Origin: Benincasa hispida
Taxonomy: Eukaryota; Streptophyta; Magnoliopsida; Cucurbitales; Cucurbitaceae
DNA: 64,000 bases
Reading direction: 5' to 3'
Assembly: GCF_009727055.1 (NCBI RefSeq)
Contig: NC_052350.1
Coordinates: forward strand, 27,596,263 to 27,660,262
The translations under genes and the position numbers were made by a program. Under the pieces are notes generated by a model. That model was not told where the DNA came from. It saw only the letters and a program-made list of their open reading frames with translations, and ran no database searches. This document shows, piece by piece, positions 57,465-64,000 of this stretch (its first letter is position 1; every line of letters starts with the position of its first letter).

Positions 57465-57954
57465 ATATATATATATGACAACCAGTATATATTAAACTAT
57501 ATGTTATATCGAATATAACACATAATCTATAGTTTTTATATTGTATCAAATATAATATAACCTATAGTTTGAATTCTATTAATCATTTATGATGTTTAAT
57601 ATAAATCGATTTTGTATTAAATTTAATTATATGAATCTAATCCATACAATTAACATTTGAATCATATTAAAATAATTATTTCCTCTCAAAATAAACTTTA
57701 TTTTATAATGTACCAAATATATTATACTAATTATATCATATATATTTAATTCCCACAATTAATTTGAACAATTCAAATTAATCCAAAATTAAATTGATTC
57801 TCAATTATCCTCTAGTTGAGCTACAGAGGGGACCTTATGTATTTATAGATTGAAGCTCCAATAGTACTTGATCAGCTAATTAAACCACTTTAATTAAATT
57901 AATCAACTTCCATTAACTACTGGTCACTTCACTAAGGACCGACAACTGCACTCT
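57465..57954. repeat. TGAAG-family LTR fragment, T1 orientation
   Basis: Matches about 29995-30520 of T1 in the same orientation (TATATTAAACTATAT, CATACAATTAACATTTGAAT, CTAATTAAACCACTTTAATT). Truncated at both ends. Its reverse complement is at about 58690-58915. Confidence 0.75.
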
Positions 57955-58200
57955 AATAGTTATATCTACCAAGAAAATGGTTAGATCTATCAAAATATCG
58001 TTAGATCTACTAGAAAATGGTTCGTATCTACCCGATCTAAGAATAAACCAAAGAATTTTGAGAGGAATAGACATACAAAGAAACCAAGAAAAAAGAAACA
58101 AAAAAAATAGACACACAAACAAACCAAAACAGAGAAACGAAGAGATGAAGACAACCCATTCCAACTAGAGGAGAACGAAGAGATCAGATGAAGAGAACAA
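57955..58200. repeat. left arm of an inverted repeat
   Basis: TCTACCAAGAAAATGGTTAG to GAAGAGAACAAACC. Its reverse complement, with scattered changes, is at 58921-59170 (GGTTTGTTCTCTTCATTTGA and CTAACCATTTTCTTGGTAGA). The arms are about 240 bases and lie about 720 bases apart. Confidence 0.82.
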
Positions 58201-58436
58201 ACCGAATGACGAAAGAAAGGAGAAGATGAGAAGAAAGAGAGATTTGATTAATGAAAATGCATGACGGGAAGAGGGGGGGGGCAAAGTAATTAAAACACTG
58301 CAAATGGGGAGTCAAACGAGGGGACAAATTAAGGAGGTAAAATGATGGGTTTAAAACCCACCATTTTAATTTTAGTGTCCACCAAACACGTGATGGGCTT
58401 TTTAAGCCCACCCAACCCAATTCCAACCCACCCATT

Positions 58437-58920
58437 AAACACCCCTTTAGCGGTTGATTCCGAGGTTTGAACAATGTGGCGCCACACCCTCTCTTGGCCC
58501 GAGAGAGGTTTGATCATAGTTGGACTATAACTTATTGTCATTAAAGGGATCCGTGGTACTTAAGGAGTTAGATGTAACTATAGGGAAAAAATGGTAATTT
58601 TGGCCTAGCTATACTTACAAGCAATTTATGAAGGATCATCGCACTATTGACTGGTTATCCAATGGACATAGAAATATATCTGTAGTGCGAAGAGTACAAC
58701 TGACAGTCTTTAGTGGAGTGACTGACAGTTAATGGAAGTTGAATAATTTAATTAAAAGGATTTAATTAATTGATCAAATACCATTGGAACTTCAATCTAC
58801 AGATCCATAAGATCCTCTATAGCTTAATTGGGATAATGGAGAATCAATTTAATATTGGATTAATTTGAATTGTTCAAATTAATTGAGGGAATTAATTATA
58901 TAACATATTAATTGGGATAA
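58437..58920. repeat. TGAAG-family LTR fragment, orientation opposite to T1
   Basis: TTTGAACAATGTGGCGCC through GAAGGATCATCGCACTATTG to AATTGAGGGAATTAATTA is the reverse complement of about 30290-30760 of T1 with changes. Between 58330 and 58436 is a block with CCCACCCAACCC words that I could not assign. Confidence 0.75.
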
Positions 58921-59170
58921 TTGTTGGTTTGTTCTCTTCATTTGATCGCTTCCTTCTACTTCAACTGGGTTGGCTTCATCTCATCGCTTCATTTCTCTGC
59001 TTTGGTTTGTTTTTTTTTTTATTTTTTTTTTTTTTCTTGGTTTCTTTGTATGTCTATTCCTCTCAGACCTGTTTGGTTTATTTTTGGATCGAGTAGATAC
59101 GAATCCTTTTCTAATAGATCTAATGATATTTCGATAGATCTAACCATTTTCTTGGTAGATATAACCATTT
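58921..59170. repeat. right arm of the inverted repeat
   Basis: Mirror of 57955-58200. It includes GGTTTCTTTGTATGTCTATT and TAGATCTAACCATTTTCTTG. A T-rich run (59005-59035) replaces the A-rich run of the left arm. Confidence 0.82.
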
Positions 59171-59220
59171 TTTTAGTATACATGGACGATTTTATAGTAG
59201 ATCTAGTGTTTTTTTGTTGA

Positions 59221-60664
59221 GATCTAAATTTGTTTTTGATTACTTTATTTGACGTTGAATATTTGTACGTTGTCCTCTTGATTTCCTCATGCCATATTCT
59301 TCCTTGCATGTTTGATATTCTTCCTTAATTTTCCGATTCCAGACTGTTCTAATTTATCGAGCATGTTTGTGACTACCTAGGGTTTACTCCTATAATTTGT
59401 TCTTCACCTCTTACAATTAGTTTCCACTTTTGTTTCCACCGGCTCAAGTGGGTTATAAATTTTTTATCTATTTATATTGTATTAGATCTGTCTCTGATTG
59501 TATTAAATTCTTCTTTATTCTTCCTTCCCTGGTTGATATGTATTTTGTTTCCTAACTGTCTTCCATACTTTTTTTAATCTAGATTTCCTCTTGTCACATC
59601 AATATTAAAGCATGTGTCCTTCCTTTGCCCTTTTGGTTATGCTTTTCCATTGAAATTGGACGGCAAGTGAATTCCTAGTAGGGGATGCTGACCGTGTTAT
59701 TGGAGCTTGGTGGGGGGTCAATCCACCCCAACAACAGGTCTGTTTTCTATTTTTTTCCCTTGAAGATCGATGATGATTTGTTCCAAAAATCTACAGTCTC
59801 ATATTTGGGTATGATTTCTGTTTTTATTATATTTTCTTTTGATTTTTAGATTTAAGAAAGGCATGGATTTATGTTTTTCCTTGTCTTTTGAATGATTTTT
59901 TTATTTCCTTTTAATCTGTTTTTCCTTATCTTTTGAGTATAATTTCTGTTTTAATTTTATTTCCTTTCAATCTGTTTTCTGTTCTAACTCTGGTGAATGG
60001 ATTTTTTTCTTCATTCCATTAAATTTGTTTTCAGTATTCAAATAAATTTAATTTTTGTACATTTAAATTTGACTTCAATTTTAGAAGTGTTGAAACTACT
60101 TATTTTCTTTGCTTGGAGTTAGATTTGTTCCAATGAAATAACTTCTTGAAATCTTGAGACATTCTAATCTATATTATTATGTCCTTTCATGTGTGAGATA
60201 TTATATTGTATTTATGTCTATTTTTAGCTCGACCACCGAATTAATATTGACCTGACCATTACTTAATTTATTTATTTTTGAGTTACTATCTTTAATATGG
60301 GTTTACTGTAATTACTATTTGAATTTATTAAGGTTAGGTGCACTTAAGTGTACCTAACTTTCCTCACCAACCATCCTTATTGTATACTCTACTTATATCC
60401 CAATCTCTCCTCATATTTTTTTAAACTTCTCCACAAACTCCTTTGGTAAAGTGTGTTGGTACGTTCCTGATCCTTCTTTTTTATTTCAACTTTCTCTTAA
60501 GTCCATTTTACATTCTCGTATGTGTTACTGTCTGGTTGTTGCAATATACTTTGTTTCCTTCTTTTACCTCTAACTTCAACTTATTCCATCCATATAAGGT
60601 ATGCCTCCTTCTTTCCTTATAATTAAAGTAAGATATGTCGCTAACATTTTTTTGTTTTTGTTAG
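59221..60664. other. T-rich non-coding DNA, possible intron with one exon-like block
   Basis: T-rich throughout, as plant introns and 5' leaders often are. One block (about 59654-59737) is open in one plus-strand frame and ends ACAACAG followed by GTCTGT, a splice-donor-like site. It reads VIGAWWGVNPPQQQ at its end. I do not recognise the protein. No other gene signal. Confidence 0.35.
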
Positions 60665-60704
60665 GCCATGAACCGATTATATTGCCCCCTAGTTGTGAAC
60701 TATC

Positions 60705-63398
60705 TGTGAAACTCGGATCTCGATTTTCCTACTTAAGCAGGTAATTAAAGGAATTAACTACGTATGAGTTAAATCCTATGTTGAAGAGAAAGAAATTTCT
60801 AAGTGTTGAATGGATTTTCCTTGAGTAGCTTTAAGATAAGCCTTAACTAGTAGAATTTTGGCTAAGTGTAAAATCAAAAGAAATCATGCGTTGGGTGTTA
60901 GGAAACATTGAACGCATAAGATGAGGCTAAGTGTAATATGAAGCCAAAGGAAACCATTTGAGAGCTTGTGAGGTTGAATGCATAAGCGGGCGAGGCGTTG
61001 GCATGAGGCATTGCCAAGAGTTGCTCATGTGTAGAGGTTGCGTGAGCGAGAGCGGAGAGAGCAAGATAATAAGTATAAGGCACTGGGCGGATGATCGTAT
61101 AGCTATGTGCGAGTGCTGAGTGATGTGTTAGATGATCGTGTAGCATCAAACAACACTAAATGATGAGAAGTGATACACTATGGAGCTACACGATAGAAGA
61201 TGGCACTACACGATCAGTGCAAGCACTAAACGATAAGTGTGGAAACTAAATGATAGCGCTAGACGATAACACTATACGATAACGCTAAGCAATGAGGGGC
61301 CGTTAGACGATAAGTCGAGCACTAGACGATGCGCGGGCGCTAAGCGATAGACTACAGGATGGCACCACACGATAGGCCAGCGTTAGATGATGGGTATTGT
61401 GCGATAGCAGACGCTGGGTAATGGGCGCTATACGATAAGCTGACGTGCTAGACAATGAGCGGGTGCGTTACATGATAAGGCATCGGTGCAGCATGATAGA
61501 GCTAAACAATAGGCATAACAGCTATGCAATAGGCTATGTGCGAGATCGTTGAGCGCGAGATCATTGAGGGTAAGATTGTTGAGAGCAAGATCGTTGAGGG
61601 CGAGATTGTTGAGAGCGAGATATCACTAAACGATTGAGCTACAGGATGGGACATAAGTGTTATGCGATGGAACGCATGCACTAGACGATTGATTACAGCA
61701 AGAGACAACGAGAGGGCTGAATGTTAAGCGATAGGGAGAGATTCATTAGACGATGGAGCTAAGCGATGTTGTACAGAAGCTGCACGATGGACTAAACGAT
61801 GGAGCAGTGCTGAGGCTTGTGTTACGCAAGGTTGATGAGCTCATCCGGAAAAATGGTTATACCAAGAGATGGTTAGACATGAGTTAGTAGGAGCTAGATG
61901 AATAAAATTTCATGCAAAGGAAATCTTATGCATGAGGAAGACAACTCAAGTAGGTGAGTGGCATAAGAGTAAGTGAATGGCAAGGGAGTAGGTGGTGGCA
62001 AAACATGGTGCAAACACTCCAAAGAAGGAGGTATCTTGCATTGAGGCTTAGTAAAGATGAGAAGGATCATTTTCTTTGGCCTACAAATACCACCACAAGA
62101 TGTCTCTACAATTCATAAGCCAAATCCTCTTCAAAGAACATAAGGAAGAGTGTTAGAAGATGGATTTGAAGAAGACCATACGTTGACCATGAAGTGCATA
62201 CGTTGGTAGCAAGACCATGCGTTGATCATGAAGTTCCGAGAGGAGGAGATGTTGTCGGACAGTGAAGTCTGGAAATAGCATCAACTTGGGACGAGGAGTT
62301 CTCCTAGAATACTCGTGCTTTTGGGCCAGTCTTGATGTTTTGCGAATTCCAGCCAAATCACGAAGATTTCTAAGCTAAAATTTTAAGGTAAGCTTCCTGA
62401 GGCATTTTAGAGCATGTTTTTAGAAGGAAGTATCTCGAGATAAGGCTTAGAACTATGAGTAATCTGAGCTTAAATTTGAATCGGTATTTTAGGGTTCAAA
62501 AGGGAGTCGGGTAACAAAGGAACTTCTAGAGAGGAAGATTCCTACCTTACCAAGGTGAGTGGTATTTCCCTGAAGTCTTAATGCGTATCTTATGCTTATG
62601 TTATGAATGAATAAATAGCATGAGAATGAGATTATGTGATCGGAATGATCAGGGGGTCAATAGACCTAGTTCTCGAGCCTTGAATGGAACCTCAAGAGAT
62701 GGTTAGGGGATCGAGAGGTCTAGTTCCTGAGCCTGTGAGAGGAACCTCGTATGGGATGGTCAGAGGGCCGGTAGGCCTAGTTTCTGAGCCTATAAGCGGG
62801 GAGCTATGTGCATGTAGGGAACAGAGGGAACGCAAGAGAGTAAGCGTTTATGATTAGTATCAATTAACTATCTACCGTGTGTGTAGGTAGAAAACATACT
62901 CATTCTAAGTAGTTATCCATTTAGCTATATACCGTGCGTGTAGATAGAGTTGAGAGCAGACTCATTCAAAGTTGAGGTTTGAGTATTACCCTCGTATTTA
63001 TGATATGCTTGTATTATTATGAGTTGAAATAAACTCTAGAAGTTGCTTTCCACTCACTAAGCTTTGTGAAGCTCATCCTTTTCTTTCATTCCCAGGTAGC
63101 GAACAGTGAGGAGTTCCAAGGTGCTGCTAAGGTTAAGGTCTGCGACAAGCACAGTCACATTTCTGGGGTTTTAGAATTGTTGATGTAAACTTTATAGCTA
63201 AGTATTGGACTTGTATAAACATTACATTGTTATTTTTAAAATGGCCTTAATTAATCAGTTGTTGTATATCTCCTTGACTTAAAGTTTACTGAGATTAAAG
63301 AGTTTCAGATGGGCAGTAGGTATCACAAAAGGGTGGTATCTACGATCCCTCACGTCTCTCCTCGGGCTCAGGAAGCGGGCTCAAGGAGGGATGTGATA
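60705..63398 (+). mobile_element. solo LTR E (second gypsy family)
   Basis: Starts TGTGAAACTCGG and ends GGAGGGATGTGATA (usual CA appears as TA). The perfect duplication CTATC flanks it (60700-60704, 63399-63403). It is 2694 bases long and is homologous in reverse complement to 13970-17174, including the CGATA minisatellite (about 61080-61800) and GGTCAGGGGAC-like units (62640-62790). It also holds CCCAGGTAGCGAACAGTGAG near 63092. Confidence 0.92.
61080..61800. repeat. TAGACGATAAGCG-type minisatellite inside solo LTR E
   Basis: Reverse-orientation counterpart of 15640-16260: units such as CTAGACGATGCGCGGGCGC, CACTACACGATCAG, GCTAAGCGATAGAC and GCGAGATCGTTGAG in succession. Period about 15-20 bases and degenerate. 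Confidence 0.88.
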
Positions 63399-63553
63399 CT
63401 ATCTCGACCTTCGTTCACTCCAAACATAAACAAAGGTATGATCTCATATATTTTATTACTATTTCAATCATATTAACATACACTATGATCTAACTATACT
63501 TCTTTTTCTTTTGTGTAGGACTCAAACTAATCGAACATACCTTTCGTAACTAG

Positions 63554-64000
63554 TTTGAGGTTCATAAGTTTTACATTCGGAATGATCTTTGTTATTGTCT
63601 ATTCGTTGTTGTACTTGTTGGAGAGTGTTTAGTGTATTATGATTATGTATTTTTGACTTGTATGTTCAACATTTTCCCACATTTTCTCCCTTGTGAGAAT
63701 ATTGGACTTCTTTTTTCTTCTCTATTTCTTCAAGATGACTATTATAACAAAAAGTTATTAGGAAAAATATTATTTTGTATTGTTAAATTCTTGGATATAT
63801 CAATTTAAATCTTGAATTATCAAATGAATCAATTTAAATCCTAAGTTTTCTCAAAAGTATATTAATTTACATCTTTTATTATGTTTGGTTTGGATAAACA
63901 TAGTGTCAAATTTATAGTTTTGTTAATTAAATCCCCTACATTTTCACAAACGAATCAATTTGAACTTACTTTGAAAGTTGTTCCTGCATCAATTCTAATT
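63554..64000. other. AT-rich terminal sequence, no feature recognised
   Basis: No repeats of the families above and no convincing gene to the window edge. A TTAAATC/GAATCAATTT direct repeat set (63785-63840, 63950-63960) is the only structure seen. Confidence 0.5.

Larger units (their letters stand above)
60665..63435 (+). pseudogene. possible host exon split by a solo LTR
   Basis: TTTTGTTAG precedes 60665, a splice-acceptor-like context, and AAACAAAG with GTATGATCTC (63431-63440) is a donor-like context. The roughly 70 bases between them, 60665-60704 plus 63404-63435, are open in the frame that starts at 60665 on GGC and are interrupted only by the solo LTR and its duplicate CTATC. A following acceptor (TTGTGTAG, 63511-63518) and short open stretch end in TAG 63551-63553. 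The protein is not recognised and the splice sites are only guesses. Confidence 0.3.

Noticed and set aside
57913..58541. Overlapping open frames in the inverted-repeat region
   Set aside because: They arise from repeat arms and LTR fragments, and no recognisable protein motif is present.

Overview
The window is plant nuclear DNA and is made almost entirely of transposable elements. It is AT-rich, carries plant-type Ty3/gypsy and Ty1/copia polyproteins, an initiator tRNA-Met primer site, and PIF/Harbinger and hAT DNA transposons. Every recognisable coding region is broken by stops or frameshifts, and no intact gene, rRNA or tRNA gene was found. The repeats look like those of a cucurbit such as melon, but that is an impression from memory and was not tested.

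Layout. Positions 1-10804 hold a minus-strand chromovirus-type Ty3/gypsy element (gag, protease, reverse transcriptase, RNase H, integrase, chromodomain). It has a 2.2-kb 5' LTR at the right, and a related solo LTR (4041-6824) sits inside its protease region. The extreme left end carries two exact Nextera mate-pair junction adapters (85-122 and 245-282) joining out-of-order LTR pieces, so this part is an assembly artefact. Positions 10805-13969 hold older T-rich sequence and a degenerate minisatellite. Positions 13970-17215 are a second gypsy LTR family with a scrap of internal sequence. A PIF/Harbinger family occurs as three long copies and one fragment (H1 17230-19190, H2 25388-35262, H3 45480-52504, H4 35750-36370). 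A complete but decayed Ty1/copia element (19410-25198) lies between H1 and H2. H2 is broken by two LTR insertions, one of which carries a Tourist-like MITE. H3 is broken by a 4.3-kb hAT element (46208-50478).

Positions 37783-45350 are a GAAGAA / TATCACTGTCTAT simple-repeat locus split by two solo LTRs, one of which contains another. Positions 52505-59200 are a patchwork of one LTR family in alternating orientations, holding another solo LTR. At the right, a solo LTR (60705-63398) with a 5-bp target duplication interrupts what may be an exon of an unidentified host gene.

The strongest results are the target-site duplications. Ten insertions show exact or near-exact duplications (4041-6824, 31885-34995, 42064-44758, 54131-56837, 60705-63398, 28226-31406, 38151-41994, 39875-41735, the MITE at 28451-29748 and the hAT at 46208-50478). 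The copia element has a T-run compatible with one. These give the relative order of insertion. Eight are single LTRs without partners, so unequal recombination between LTRs has dominated the loss of full elements here. I found no new defence, metabolic or regulatory system.
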